A stretch of 64,000 bases of DNA from CAIXSE01 sp040769125 (GCA_040769125.1 JAXGLO010000001.1:1772561-1836560), one strand, 5' to 3'. Shown: positions 47,719-56,780, numbered from the stretch's first letter. Notes: a model not told the origin generated them from the letters alone. Numbers and translations: made by a program.

Positions 47719-48351
47719 GTGGACGACCTTTGGAAAAACAGCCGCAGCGGCTCGCACGCGGGTCGCGGATTCCGCTACCAGGATGCTGTCGCCACTGAGC
47801 TAGCAGTGCAGGCTTGGGCGGGAGAGCAACCTGTCCGTCGGCTCGTTCCTGAAGGTCTGGACGATATCTCCGTAGACCTGGATGGCCGCTGGCTTCACCT
47901 CCAGGCAAAGTCGAGACGAGAGCACCGCGGCAAGTTCAGTCTCCGTGACTTGTCGTCCGTGTGGCCACATCTTGCCAAGCGTCTGATTGCCGATCCAGAG
48001 GCAAGGGCTGGGCTGGTCCTGGAGCGACCCCTTCTCGGAGTCGACACCGGCTTGCGTGGGAGCCTAGCAGAGGTCGCAACAAGTTCGGTGAAGGAGGTTA
48101 TCGGACGCGCCATTGCCGGCATCAGTGTCGACGAGTTCCTCACCCGAACCTGCGTCATCGTCACTTCCGCAGATCAATCGACGGCCGTTCGCCTGCTGGC
48201 AGAGAAACTCAACAGTACACCTGCCACGTGCGCGGCCCATTATGGAGCAATCCGAAGCGAAATAGCACGCCTCGCCGACGAGAACGGCCTTCGCGACGCC
48301 CGCAAGGACTGCATGAGGCGCACTACAGATCGGCATGAGAGGGTCGCCTAG
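47719..48351 (+). CDS. Cap4/DUF4297-like dsDNA nuclease domain protein, probably truncated
   Basis: A 210-residue protein starting with GTG. GSHAGRGFRYQDAVATELAV and EGLDDISVDLDGRWLHLQAK match the N-terminal PD-(D/E)xK nuclease domain found in Cap4 (CBASS) and large DUF4297 antiphage ATPases: conserved D in the acidic strand, then QxK. In those systems the domain is joined to a sensor or NTPase domain, which is absent here. The stop codon TAG is part of the IS481 target site CCTAGG. It existed before the insertion, so the IS did not cut the frame. It may be a remnant or a stand-alone nuclease. Confidence 0.6.
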   Translation: MDDLWKNSRSGSHAGRGFRYQDAVATELAVQAWAGEQPVRRLVPEGLDDISVDLDGRWLHLQAKSRREHRGKFSLRDLSSVWPHLAKRLIADPEARAGLVLERPLLGVDTGLRGSLAEVATSSVKEVIGRAIAGISVDEFLTRTCVIVTSADQSTAVRLLAEKLNSTPATCAAHYGAIRSEIARLADENGLRDARKDCMRRTTDRHERVA

Positions 48352-48352
48352 G

Positions 48353-49484
48353 CTGTCCTATCCCCGAGTAGTACCGACACTCGGAGCTTTCTTGCCTCAG
48401 TGAGATGGGGCGACGCATCCTTTCCCGTAAGGACTGTCCAGGTTCTCGCGGAAGGAGCGTCGCCCCATGACCAATGATGATGTCTTGTACGCCTACCGTC
48501 TACGCGTGCTGGCCAGCGCGAGAGAGCTCGGCAGTGTGGCCGCGGCCTGCCGCCTGCATGGCATCCACCGTTCGACCTTCTACCGCTGGAGGAACCAGGC
48601 CGAGCGCTTCGGGGCCGAGATCCTCAGGCCCCGCGAGCGCCGCCGCCCGCAGATGCCGAACGCGATCCCGGTGCTCGTCGAACAGCGCATCGTCGCCTTC
48701 GCCCTCGGGCACCCCGGCTACGGGCCGGCGCACATCGCGAGTGAGCTCGCCAGGCCAAAGTGGGGCGGCTTCAAGGTCTCAGCGAACGGCGTCTGGCGCG
48801 TGCTGCGTCGCCACGGTATCGGCACGCGCGCCCTCAGGCTCGGCCTGCTCGCCGGCTACGCCGCGCCGCCGGAGCCGGCCCGTGAACCCGAGCCCGAGCG
48901 CCACATCCAGGCCGCACGCCCCGGCGAGCTCGTGCAGATGGACTGCTTCTGCATCGGCCGCCTCAGCGGCACGGATGGCGTCGTCTGGCAGTACACGGCG
49001 ATCGACGCCGCGTCCGCCTTCACCTGGGCCGAGCTCTACGTCACGCCGCGTAACCCGGAAGCGCGTTACTGCAGCGCGCTCGCCCGGCGCGTGGCCGAGG
49101 AGCTCTCCGCGGCCGCTTGGCAGCTCGAGCGCGTCACGACCGACGGCGGTAGCGAGTTTCGCAGCGCAACTTTCATCGCCGCTCTTACACGTCTCGGCGC
49201 ATCCCGCACCCGGATCAGCCCCGGCCGGCCGCAGTCGAACGGCTTCGTCGAACGTGTGCAGCGCACCATCCTCGAGGAGTGCTGGAAGCCGGCCTTCGCC
49301 CGCTACCTGGTGCCCAGGTACGTCGGTCTGCGGCGTGAGCTCGAACGCTATCTCAAGCACTACAACTGCGATCGCACGCACAACGGACGCCTGACCAAGG
49401 GCAGGATCCCCGCCGAGGTTCTCGGTGCCGCTAAGATGTATCGCTAGCGGGATGGATGTGTCGCCACATCTTGGGGACTGTACA
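48353..49484 (+). mobile_element. IS481-family insertion sequence, intact
   Basis: A 1132-bp element with imperfect ~28-bp terminal inverted repeats (left CTGTCCTATCCCC, right complement CTGTACAGTCCCC), flanked by the 6-bp duplication CCTAGG at 48347-48352 and 49485-49490. This fits the NCTAGN target preference known for IS481. It contains one full transposase gene. It inserted in the ~10 bp between the convergent Cap4-like and TIR-like genes, damaging neither. Confidence 0.88.
48467..49447 (+). CDS. IS481-family transposase
   Basis: DDE transposase of 326 residues. The N-terminal HTH (SARELGSVAAACRLHGIHRSTFYRW) is followed by a second HTH_like segment and the rve integrase core. The catalytic residues are in VQMDCFCIGRL (Asp), VTTDGGSEFRSATF (Asp) and NGFVERVQRTILEECW (Glu). 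It ends RTHNGRLTKGRIPAEVLG, typical of the family. GAAGGAGCG precedes the ATG. The frame is intact, so the element may still be active. Confidence 0.92.
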   Translation: MTNDDVLYAYRLRVLASARELGSVAAACRLHGIHRSTFYRWRNQAERFGAEILRPRERRRPQMPNAIPVLVEQRIVAFALGHPGYGPAHIASELARPKWGGFKVSANGVWRVLRRHGIGTRALRLGLLAGYAAPPEPAREPEPERHIQAARPGELVQMDCFCIGRLSGTDGVVWQYTAIDAASAFTWAELYVTPRNPEARYCSALARRVAEELSAAAWQLERVTTDGGSEFRSATFIAALTRLGASRTRISPGRPQSNGFVERVQRTILEECWKPAFARYLVPRYVGLRRELERYLKHYNCDRTHNGRLTKGRIPAEVLGAAKMYR

Positions 49485-49494
49485 GCCTAGGCCG

Positions 49495-50709
49495 TCACAA
49501 GCTGAGGGTGCTGTTGTAGCGGCCGGGCTCGCCCGACTCGTTGATCCATGTCACGCTGATCCCCGAGGGAATCGGATCGTCCATGGTGAGACCGAGCAAG
49601 TAGTGGCACTTTGACTGTGGTCCGATCTGTTTGATCTCGCCCTGCAGATCAACCACGCTGTTGTGCTCCATCACGGGAACCCCATCGAGCACGACTTCTA
49701 CCTCATTGGCTTCGCCCATACCAAGGTTCTCGAGAACAAGCAGGTGGCGCACCCTGCCGCTGCTGTTGAAGTCCTTGTCCATGTAAGCCCGGAGACGGGC
49801 TTCGGAGGGCGTTACTGCGACGGAGCTGGTGCCCGTGACATCCGGGACGCTTCCACTGAAGTCCCCTGCCTGGTGCCATCTCACGCCGGTCAGCTTCACT
49901 TCGCACCCCGCGTTAGCCAACCTGTCCGCCAACTGCTGGCGACTCTGCGAGTCGTCGTTCACGCGCAGAATGTGTCGGCCCGCAACATCGCTGAATGGCC
50001 TGAGATCCCCGAACTGAACGAGGACGGTGCGATCAGGGTCTCGTCCCATGGCCATCCCGGCCTCGAAGAGCACGTTCGGCCGAGCTTGGGGCGTGGGACT
50101 CGTCTCGTATTCGGGGTCGAACTCGTTGCGGTACTCCTCTCGCAGGCTCGCCTCGTCGTCTGGTGTCATGAACACGACGATGGCCTGCGCCATAGAGAAG
50201 GCCTTCTGCAGGACCTCGCCGATGTACGGGTTGGGCTCGCCGGTCGCCGCCAGCGCCTCGGTGAACTCGATGGGGCGAAGATTGATGGCCTGCAGGAAAT
50301 CGAACAGGGCATCCCGCGCCTTCATGTTTCGACCGTGAACGACGAATACGTCGCGAGGGTCGGGCACGCCGCCCTCTGCCTCTCTCGGTGTGGCCGTCTT
50401 GAGTATGGATCGCCTCACATCCTCGCCCGAACAGAACACATGCCACTCGCGCGTATGCTGCATGTCGGTGATGTTGCGGCGCCGCTTCAAGGCATAGGCC
50501 CTCTCGTATATGGGGATCCAGCGCTCGTCAGTGCGCACAATCCTCATGCTCTGCGCCTGCTTCCATCTAACGAGACGACCACCGAGCGATACGTCTTCAC
50601 CAGAAGTAAGCTTGGCTGCAAGCTCATGGACCTCATCTTCTTCAAGGTCCATCTCATACAAGACAGACCCTTCGTACGGCACGAACTCGATGTGGAAGTA
50701 CACGTCCAT
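49495..50709 (-). CDS. TIR-like (CAP12/Pycsar-type) effector protein
   Basis: A 404-residue protein in three parts. The first is an N-terminal region of about 110 residues of unknown fold. The second is a central TIR-like domain (~117-260) with DVFVVHGRNMKARDALFDFL, AQAIVVFMTPDDEASLREEY, RPNVLFEAGMAMGRDPDRTV and SDVAGRHILRV, which is the predicted-nucleotide-binding/TIR family used as NADase effectors in CBASS and Pycsar. The third is a C-terminal beta-rich domain that could be a sensor. GGGGGG precedes the ATG. No cyclase is adjacent. Its position by a type IIL enzyme and a Cap4-like nuclease supports an antiphage role. Confidence 0.75.
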   Translation of the reverse strand: MDVYFHIEFVPYEGSVLYEMDLEEDEVHELAAKLTSGEDVSLGGRLVRWKQAQSMRIVRTDERWIPIYERAYALKRRRNITDMQHTREWHVFCSGEDVRRSILKTATPREAEGGVPDPRDVFVVHGRNMKARDALFDFLQAINLRPIEFTEALAATGEPNPYIGEVLQKAFSMAQAIVVFMTPDDEASLREEYRNEFDPEYETSPTPQARPNVLFEAGMAMGRDPDRTVLVQFGDLRPFSDVAGRHILRVNDDSQSRQQLADRLANAGCEVKLTGVRWHQAGDFSGSVPDVTGTSSVAVTPSEARLRAYMDKDFNSSGRVRHLLVLENLGMGEANEVEVVLDGVPVMEHNSVVDLQGEIKQIGPQSKCHYLLGLTMDDPIPSGISVTWINESGEPGRYNSTLSL

Positions 50710-50884
50710 CCCCCCGCTTCTGCCGTTGCTAATGACGCCACGTAGCTCATCGTATCAACCGTATCGGTCACTCTTGTCGGCAGCATGTCGGCAGTATGTC
50801 GGCGCCATGTCGTCAGAATCGCCGAATCAGAAGATGGGCGCGCGGACGCGCACGCCCGGAAACCGTCAGATGCAGGGAAGTTCT

Positions 50885-50958
<74 letters not shown>

Positions 50959-51036
50959 ACCGAGGGCGCCTCCGGACGAAAAACGGCGGACGACAGAGGA
51001 GCGCCTCTGCCCCTCCGCCGGGACGTCCAGAGCTAC

Positions 51037-51113
51037 TGGAGCGGGTGAAGGGACTCGAACCCTCGACCTTCTGCATGGCAAGCAGACGCTCTAGCCAACT
51101 GAGCTACACCCGC
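51037..51113 (-). tRNA. tRNA-Gly(GCC)
   Basis: Minus-strand cloverleaf with acceptor GCGGGTG, anticodon stem-loop CTGCTTGCCATGCAG (anticodon GCC), T-arm GAGGGTTCGAGTCCCTT, discriminator U and an encoded CCA. Confidence 0.95.
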
Positions 51114-51187
51114 GACAGGCGCGGATACTATCAGCCGCCACGAGGCAACGCAATTCAGAATGAGCGTGGGAGCCGGGAGCGACGGCC

Positions 51188-51237
51188 GGTGCGCGAATGG
51201 CACACGACAGTCGGTGCGCGAATGGCACGCGACGGCC
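51188..51237. repeat. Two tandem 25-bp copies downstream of the NIF3-RNase H gene
   Basis: Two adjacent copies of CGGTGCGCGAATGGCAC plus GCGAC-like ends. The same spacer (51114-51389) also holds, near 51268-51305, a ~40-bp near copy (CCACTCGTCGTCGCGCCCGG core) of the sequence encoding the inter-domain linker of the adjacent gene (51785-51825). No gene is seen in the spacer. Confidence 0.65.
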
Positions 51238-51389
51238 CGCACGCGTAACCGTCCGTGAAAAGATGGTGCGCCACTCGTCGTCGCGCCCGGCGGGGCGAGG
51301 CGGCGCGGCAAAGAGCACGGCAAGCCGCCGCACGACGGGAAGCACCGCGAACCGCGGCACGAAGGCGGTGAAACGCGCGGAGCCGACGG

Positions 51390-53042
51390 TTAGCGAGAGG
51401 CGGCGTCGAGAGCCTGGTTCACGAGGGCGTCGGCGGCGGAGTTCTGCTCACGACGCACGTGACGCACCTCGACCTCGTGGAACCGGCGCAGGAGCAGAAC
51501 GGCCTCCGCGTGCATGGCCTTGAGAGTCGCTTCCTTGACCTTGTACTGCCCGTTGACCTGGTTCACAACCAGCTCGCTGTCCATGAAGACGCGCAGGCGG
51601 CGCACGCCGCGGTCGAGGGCTATCTGGAGGCCGCTGAGCAGGGCCTGGTACTCGGCGACGTTGTTGGTGGCGGTGCCGATAGCCTCGGAGAGCTCCGCGA
51701 CGACCTCTCCCTCGGCGGTGAGCAGGCGCGCGCCTATCCCGGCAGGGCCGGGATTGCCGCGCGCGCCGCCGTCGGTGTAGAGAAGGTGCCACTCGTCGTC
51801 GCGCCCGGCGGAGCGAGGCGGCGCGGCGGAGGGCACGGCGACGGACGCAGCGACTTCAGCGACGGCGGAGGGCGCGGCGCCAGGCGCAGCGGAGAGAGCA
51901 GCACCAAGTGCGGCGGCTTCGGCGGCCGCCGAGGGCGCCGGGTCGGAGCGCCAGACCCCGGCGCCAGCGCGGAACGTCTCGACGCGCACGCCGGAGGCGG
52001 CCAGCGCGTCGCGCAAGCGCTCGCTCCAGAGCAGCACGGCCTCCTCCTCGGTGAGGCCGTGCGGAGCGTCCACCAGCGCGAGGCCCCGCGCGGCGGCGTT
52101 GCGCGCCTCGTGGTACTTGACGTCGCCGGTGACGAGCACATCGGCGACGGCCGCCACGCCGCGGGCGATGGCCTCGGCGCCCGAGCCGGGCAGCACGGCC
52201 ACACGCTTCACAAGGCGCGCCGGGTCGCCGGCGTAGCGCGCGGCGGGCAGGCCGAGGGCGGCCGCGACCTCGGCGGCGAACTCCGCCAGCGGCATCGCGG
52301 CCGGCAGCTCCCCAGCCCTGCCCAGGCCGAGGCTCGCTATCTCATTCTCGAGCGAGTACACATCGTAGGCAGGCTCCTCGTAGGGATGCGCACCCACGTA
52401 GGCGCCGAGCACGCGGCGGCGCAGCCGCCGCGGGAAGACGACCTCGATGCGCAGCTCATCGACGGTCTCGTCACGGCCGGCGCGGCCCAGACTGGGCGCA
52501 GCGCTCTCGCGGCCGAAGAACATGCCTTGGCCCTCGACCGACCAGGAGCAGTGCTCGTAGTCGCCGATCACGCCGGCGCCGGCGGCGAAGAGCGCCTTGC
52601 GCACGAGGTCGGCGTCGTCGGCCGGCACGAAGCCGACTAGCTTGCAGACGTCGGCGGCGGCCGGCGCCAGCGGCGCCGCCGCCTCCAGCCGCAACATGCT
52701 CGCGACCACGTCGGCCAGGCCGCCGTGCGCCTTGTCGAGATTGGTGTGGGCGATCAGGACTGCGATGCGCTCGCGCGCGGCACGCAGCGCCACGCGCGCG
52801 GTGGGATCCTCATCGGTGAGCCGCTCAAGGGGCGAGAAGATGAGGGGATGATGCCCAAGGACGAGCCCACACCCGAGCCGGGCCGCCTCGTCGAGCGTGG
52901 CATCGTCGACCTCGAGGGCAACCAGCACACCCTGCGCCTCGTCGGCGAGCCCTCCGACCTGCAGGCCGACGTGATCCCACGGCTCGGCAAGGTCGAACGG
53001 CGCCAAGCGGTCGACCGCCGCAATGATGTCGCGTACCAGCAT
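51390..53042 (-). CDS. NIF3/DUF34 metal-binding protein fused to RNase H
   Basis: A 550-residue two-part protein. Residues 1-~370 are a NIF3/YqfO (DUF34) domain with metal ligands in GLVLGHHPLIFSP, IAHTNLDKAHGGLADVV and LVTGDVKYHEA, including the central YqfO-type insert (LVGFVPADDADLVRKALFAAGAGVIGDY). After an Ala/Pro-rich linker (~375-415) comes a type I RNase H domain with the catalytic DEDD set: LLYTDGGARGNPGPAGIG, NNVAEYQALLSGL, VFMDSELVVNQVNG and REQNSAADALVNQAL. NIF3 function is unsettled (metal chaperone or nucleotide hydrolase). The fusion suggests a link to RNA/DNA hybrid turnover. Confidence 0.9.
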   Translation of the reverse strand: MLVRDIIAAVDRLAPFDLAEPWDHVGLQVGGLADEAQGVLVALEVDDATLDEAARLGCGLVLGHHPLIFSPLERLTDEDPTARVALRAARERIAVLIAHTNLDKAHGGLADVVASMLRLEAAAPLAPAAADVCKLVGFVPADDADLVRKALFAAGAGVIGDYEHCSWSVEGQGMFFGRESAAPSLGRAGRDETVDELRIEVVFPRRLRRRVLGAYVGAHPYEEPAYDVYSLENEIASLGLGRAGELPAAMPLAEFAAEVAAALGLPAARYAGDPARLVKRVAVLPGSGAEAIARGVAAVADVLVTGDVKYHEARNAAARGLALVDAPHGLTEEEAVLLWSERLRDALAASGVRVETFRAGAGVWRSDPAPSAAAEAAALGAALSAAPGAAPSAVAEVAASVAVPSAAPPRSAGRDDEWHLLYTDGGARGNPGPAGIGARLLTAEGEVVAELSEAIGTATNNVAEYQALLSGLQIALDRGVRRLRVFMDSELVVNQVNGQYKVKEATLKAMHAEAVLLLRRFHEVEVRHVRREQNSAADALVNQALDAASR

Positions 53043-53079
53043 GGCCGCGATTCTAGCACCGCCCGCCCGGACGCCCTCC

Positions 53080-54168
53080 TTACTTCACGTTCCAGACCGG
53101 CGTGCCCACGCTGCAGCGCGCGAACAGCCAGAGAATGTTGCTGTTGGCGAGCCGCGTGCAGCCGTGCGAATAGGCGCGCGGGAAGCGGTTCAGCAACCAG
53201 GGCTCGTTGGTGCCGTGAATCGCGTACAGACCTAAATAGCGCATGCGCCGCGGGCCGTACGCACCCCACATGTTGGAGTCCATCGCGTAGATCTTGAAGC
53301 GACCCAACGGCGTCGGCGTGGAAGGCTTCCCGAGCACGCACTTGAAGACCCTCACGATGCGGCCGCGCTCGTGGTAGTAGAGCTTGTACTGCGACTTGTC
53401 GACGACGATGAAGCGCGCGTAGCTCGTGGGCACGCCGTACGGGTTTGGGTTCCTGAGGCGGACCCTGCGGGGCGCCCCCACGGCGGCCACATGGTCGGCA
53501 TCGGCCGCCATCGCCACCCGGAAGGAGTAGACCCCCCTCCCCGCGCTCTTCCATCGATAGACCGCCTTGGACCGCGAGTTGAGGCGCAGGGTCCGCCAAG
53601 GCTTCCAGACACCCTTGACCCGCCGTTGGAGGATGACGGTCGCGCCGGGATGGGCGGGGATCGTCCGTGTCGTGAAAACGACCCGCTGTCCCTCGTACAC
53701 GGACCTCGTCGCGCTCAGTGGAAGCCGCGGCTTGACGCCCACCGCGGCCTCTGCCGCAGCGGCCTCCCAGGTCTCATCCCCATTGAACTCGACACGGTAG
53801 ACGGTGTTGCGGCGCGGCTTGAACCGCCAGACGGCCGAGCCGCGGGCGTCGGCCGTAGCGGTGCGAATCTGCGTGAACTCCGTCTCGCCCGGCAGCCTGC
53901 GGCTGAGGACGAGGTCGGCGCCGGGCACGTCGAGATGGGCGGTGAGAGTCGTCACGGAGCCGACGCGCACCTTGGCGGGCACCGCCTTGAGCGTGAGCCC
54001 CGGCGGCGTCGGCTCGGCCGGGTTCTCTTCGGCGACGGCCACCCCGGCCGCCAGGGCGGCCGCGAGGAGAGCTACCGCCAGCGCGAGCGTCGCCGCCCCC
54101 ATGCGCCTCTTTACGAAACTCGCGAGGCCGCCCCCGGCCTCCTGCTGCTGCACTCCCCGTACCCGCAT
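53080..54168 (-). CDS. L,D-transpeptidase (YkuD) with Ig-like domains
   Basis: Secreted peptidoglycan cross-linking enzyme of 362 residues. The N-terminus MRVRGVQQQEAGGGLASFVK leads into a signal/TM segment (LALAVALLAAALAAGVAVA). Two beta-rich Ig-like repeats follow (about 45-220). The C-terminal YkuD domain has FIVVDKSQYKLYYHERGRIV, YAIHGTN and the catalytic SHGCTRLANSN. The ATG at 54168 has GGGAGGAG upstream. The open frame continues far upstream without homology. Divergent from the FNR-like gene; the 290-bp intergenic region holds both promoters and no other gene I can see. Confidence 0.93.
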   Translation of the reverse strand: MRVRGVQQQEAGGGLASFVKRRMGAATLALAVALLAAALAAGVAVAEENPAEPTPPGLTLKAVPAKVRVGSVTTLTAHLDVPGADLVLSRRLPGETEFTQIRTATADARGSAVWRFKPRRNTVYRVEFNGDETWEAAAAEAAVGVKPRLPLSATRSVYEGQRVVFTTRTIPAHPGATVILQRRVKGVWKPWRTLRLNSRSKAVYRWKSAGRGVYSFRVAMAADADHVAAVGAPRRVRLRNPNPYGVPTSYARFIVVDKSQYKLYYHERGRIVRVFKCVLGKPSTPTPLGRFKIYAMDSNMWGAYGPRRMRYLGLYAIHGTNEPWLLNRFPRAYSHGCTRLANSNILWLFARCSVGTPVWNVK

Positions 54169-54458
54169 CGCTCTCCTCCCGCAGATGGCGTGAGCGCCGT
54201 CGAGCCGATGGGATCTGCGCCGATCGTTCGACGCCGGCGCAACTCGACTCGATGTGCGCGTATTCTCCCGGCTGTTCGGGTTGTTCGACGGCCGGCCGCC
54301 GCGACCTGCCTGCCGCAGCAAGCGCCGGGCCACAAGGCGCCCGGCGGCTGGGCCGCGAGACGCCGCCCGGCCACGCGAAGTAGGATTGGCGGGGCGGAGC
54401 GCCCCTCCATGCGTCTCTCCGCAGCACGACCGCGCATCCACACGACGGGAGGCAGCAC

Positions 54459-55178
54459 ATGACAGGCAGCGTCACATTCACGACACGGCTCCTCGAGGCC
54501 GTTCCGCGCGGGCCGGGAACCGCGAGCTTCCGCTTCGAGAAGCCCGAGGGCTTCACCTATGAAGCAGGCCAGTTCTTCTTCATCACCATTCCCGGGCAGG
54601 ACGGCCCGCTCAGGAAGCCGTTCACGTACTCGAGCTCGCCGACCGAGCCCTTCCTCGAGCTCACCACCCGGCTCTCGGGCTCAGACTTCAAGAGCGCCCT
54701 GGAAGCGCTCGTCCCCGGCGCCGAGGTCGAGATGCAGGCGCCCCACGGTCGATTCGTGCTGAAGGAGGACGTCACCAAGATGGCGTGCCTCATCGGCGGC
54801 GTCGGCATCACGCCGATCCGCAGCATGCTCAGGTACCTCGCCGACACCGGCGCCCGCGATCCCGAGATCGTCGTCTTCTACGCGAACCGGTCGGAAGACG
54901 GCATCACCTTCGGCGACGAGCTCGCCGAGCTCGAGGGTCGCATGCCCAACATGAGGACGGTCAACGTACTGTCGAGGCCGGGCGACAACTGGAAAGGCCG
55001 GCGGGGCTACATCACCATGGATCTGGTGAGAGAAGAGATCGGCGACCCTTCGGCGTGGACCTTCTACCTCTGTGGCCCGCCTCCCATGATGGACAGCATG
55101 ACCGAGGCGCTCACTGAGCTGGGAGTCCCCAAGAGCCAGATCGTCCTGGAGAGGTTCGGGCCGCCAAAGAAGCAGTAA
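54459..55178 (+). CDS. Ferredoxin-NADP reductase-like FAD oxidoreductase
   Basis: A 239-residue FAD/NAD(P)-binding reductase. The FAD-binding motif appears as RKPFTYSSSPTEPFLELTTR (RxYS-like with F replacing Y). The NAD(P) domain has MACLIGGVGITPIRSML, and the C-terminal FYLCGPPPMMDSMTEALTELGVP is the conserved CGPP segment. There is no fused ferredoxin domain, so it must pass electrons to a separate partner. GGGAGG precedes the ATG. It is monocistronic. Confidence 0.88.
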   Translation: MTGSVTFTTRLLEAVPRGPGTASFRFEKPEGFTYEAGQFFFITIPGQDGPLRKPFTYSSSPTEPFLELTTRLSGSDFKSALEALVPGAEVEMQAPHGRFVLKEDVTKMACLIGGVGITPIRSMLRYLADTGARDPEIVVFYANRSEDGITFGDELAELEGRMPNMRTVNVLSRPGDNWKGRRGYITMDLVREEIGDPSAWTFYLCGPPPMMDSMTEALTELGVPKSQIVLERFGPPKKQ

Positions 55179-55496
55179 CGGCACGATCCACAACGCCGCC
55201 GACCCGCGCGGAGGGCGACGGCCGCGCACCCGCAGCGCGGGTGAAGCCGGCCGAGCGGGCCGATCTCGACGCTGCCGTACTTTACGCACTCGCAGCGCGC
55301 TAGTAAGACCAGCCGATCGCTCCTGCGCTCGGCACGCGACGGCCGCGCGCACCCGCGACGCTCGGCCACCTGAGCCCCGTCGAGCCCGAAAACCAGACGG
55401 GGCGGAGCCGAAGGTGGGCTCCACCCATATCATGAAGTGGCGTCACAGATCAGGTGACCCCGGCCTGTCCTGCGTCGCCTGGAGCACGAAGGAGGA
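55179..55496. other. Non-coding spacer
   Basis: This 318-bp stretch between the FNR-like gene and tRNA-Ile2 has short direct repeats of CGACGGCCGCGC but no gene, clear terminator or RNA that I can support. Confidence 0.5.
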
Positions 55497-55573
55497 TGGT
55501 GGGCCCAGCTGGACTCGAACCAGCGACCGGCCGATTATGAGTCGGCTGCTCTAACCAACTGAGCTATAGGCCC
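55497..55573 (-). tRNA. tRNA-Ile2 (CAT, lysidine-modified)
   Basis: Minus-strand cloverleaf with anticodon loop CTCATAA (CAT), T-arm GCTGGTTCGAGTCCAGC, discriminator A and encoded CCA. The segment GAGCAGCCGACTCATAATCG closely matches E. coli tRNA-Ile2, whose C34 is converted to lysidine by TilS. It is therefore called Ile2 rather than Met. Confidence 0.85.
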
Positions 55574-55649
55574 ACAACGGTCAATGATACGCTCTGAGGC
55601 GCACGCAATGCACGTCGCACGGGTGGGAGCGCCCGGGAGGCCAGGGTCG

Positions 55650-56780
55650 ATGAGCCAGAACAACCGGCAGCAGGCGCAGGGTCCGCGGACGTCGGAGCTC
55701 ATCCGCCGCACCGCGGTCATCACGCTCACGGTCATCGGCATCGTGGGCCTCGCGTTTTTCTTCGTCGCGATCAAGGAAATCCTCGTCTGGATCCTCATTG
55801 GTTTTGTGCTGGCCATCGCCCTCGCGCCCAGCGTGGCATGGTTGCAGCGCCGCGGCCTCCGCCGCGTGCCCGCGGCGCTGCTCATCCTGCTGGCCGTCGT
55901 GGCGATCATCACGGGCGCCGTTCTGGCGGTGGCCATCCCCGTGCTCACGCAGACCAGCGAGTTCGTCCTCAATCTTCCGGAGATTGTGCGCTCGGTCTTC
56001 AGCCCCGGCGGCGAGCTCCACTTCCTCGAGGTGCGCTTCGGGGTACTCGAGCGGCTGGCCCGGATCACGCCGGCACAGGTCGCACAGATCCTCGTCGGCA
56101 ACCAGACGACGATCCTCAACGCAGTCAGCCGCGTGGCCAGCGTTGTCGTCGCCATCGTCGGCATCCTCACGATCACGGTGATGCTCCTCATCGAGGGGCC
56201 CAAGGCCTGGAAAGCCATCCTCAGCAGTCTCTCCGGCAAGGAGCGCGACTGGGCGGTGCGTATCGGCAACAACTTCCTGCGCTCCACCGGCGGCTACGTC
56301 AACGGCACTCTCGCGCTCAGCCTGGTGGCCGGCGTCACCTCGTACGTGATGCTGAGGATCCTCTCGGTGCCCTACCCAGAGACGCTCGCCGTGCTTGTAG
56401 CTATCCTCGACATCATCCCCCTTGTGGGCGCCACGATCGCCGCCCTGATCGTGGTGTTGATCGGCCTCTCCACAGGCGGCATCACCGACGGCGTCGTGCT
56501 GCTGGTCTTCTTCATCACCTACCAGCTGCTCGAGAACAACGTGCTGCAGAACCTCGTCTACGCGAAGACGGTGGCGCTCTCGCCGCTCGTCGTGTTCATC
56601 GCGGCGCTGGTGGGTGCCAGCCTGGCAGGCCTCGTGGGAGTGCTCCTCGCGATCCCGCTGGCGTCAGCCTTCTGGTCGCTGGGCCGCGATTACCTCGCGC
56701 TGCGGCGCGAGCGGCAGAGCGAAGAGCCTCCGCCGAAGGCCGGCGGTGAGCCGAAGGCGGCGCAAGGCCCGGGAGCGTGA
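55650..56780 (+). CDS. AI-2E family transporter / PerM-like permease
   Basis: Integral membrane protein of 376 residues with about eight helices in the AI-2 exporter (TqsA/YdiK/PerM) family. Markers are WILIGFVLAIALAPSVAWLQRRG near the N-terminus, the extracytoplasmic segment, and the C-terminal NGTLALSLVAGVTSYVMLRILSVPYPETLAVLVAILDIIPLVGATIAA with DIIPLVGA. The C-terminal tail is charged and Pro-rich. The ATG at 55650 follows GGGAGG; a Met 66 nt upstream is weaker. Members export diverse small molecules or ions; the substrate is not predictable. Confidence 0.88.
   Translation: MSQNNRQQAQGPRTSELIRRTAVITLTVIGIVGLAFFFVAIKEILVWILIGFVLAIALAPSVAWLQRRGLRRVPAALLILLAVVAIITGAVLAVAIPVLTQTSEFVLNLPEIVRSVFSPGGELHFLEVRFGVLERLARITPAQVAQILVGNQTTILNAVSRVASVVVAIVGILTITVMLLIEGPKAWKAILSSLSGKERDWAVRIGNNFLRSTGGYVNGTLALSLVAGVTSYVMLRILSVPYPETLAVLVAILDIIPLVGATIAALIVVLIGLSTGGITDGVVLLVFFITYQLLENNVLQNLVYAKTVALSPLVVFIAALVGASLAGLVGVLLAIPLASAFWSLGRDYLALRRERQSEEPPPKAGGEPKAAQGPGA

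Noticed and set aside
47719..48351. Cap4-like gene as disrupted by the IS481 insertion
   Set aside because: Removing the element and one target copy still leaves the TAG stop within CCTAGG, so the frame ended there before insertion.
55497..55573. Calling the CAT-anticodon tRNA a methionine tRNA
   Set aside because: The anticodon arm and neighbouring bases match tRNA-Ile2 much better than initiator or elongator tRNA-Met.
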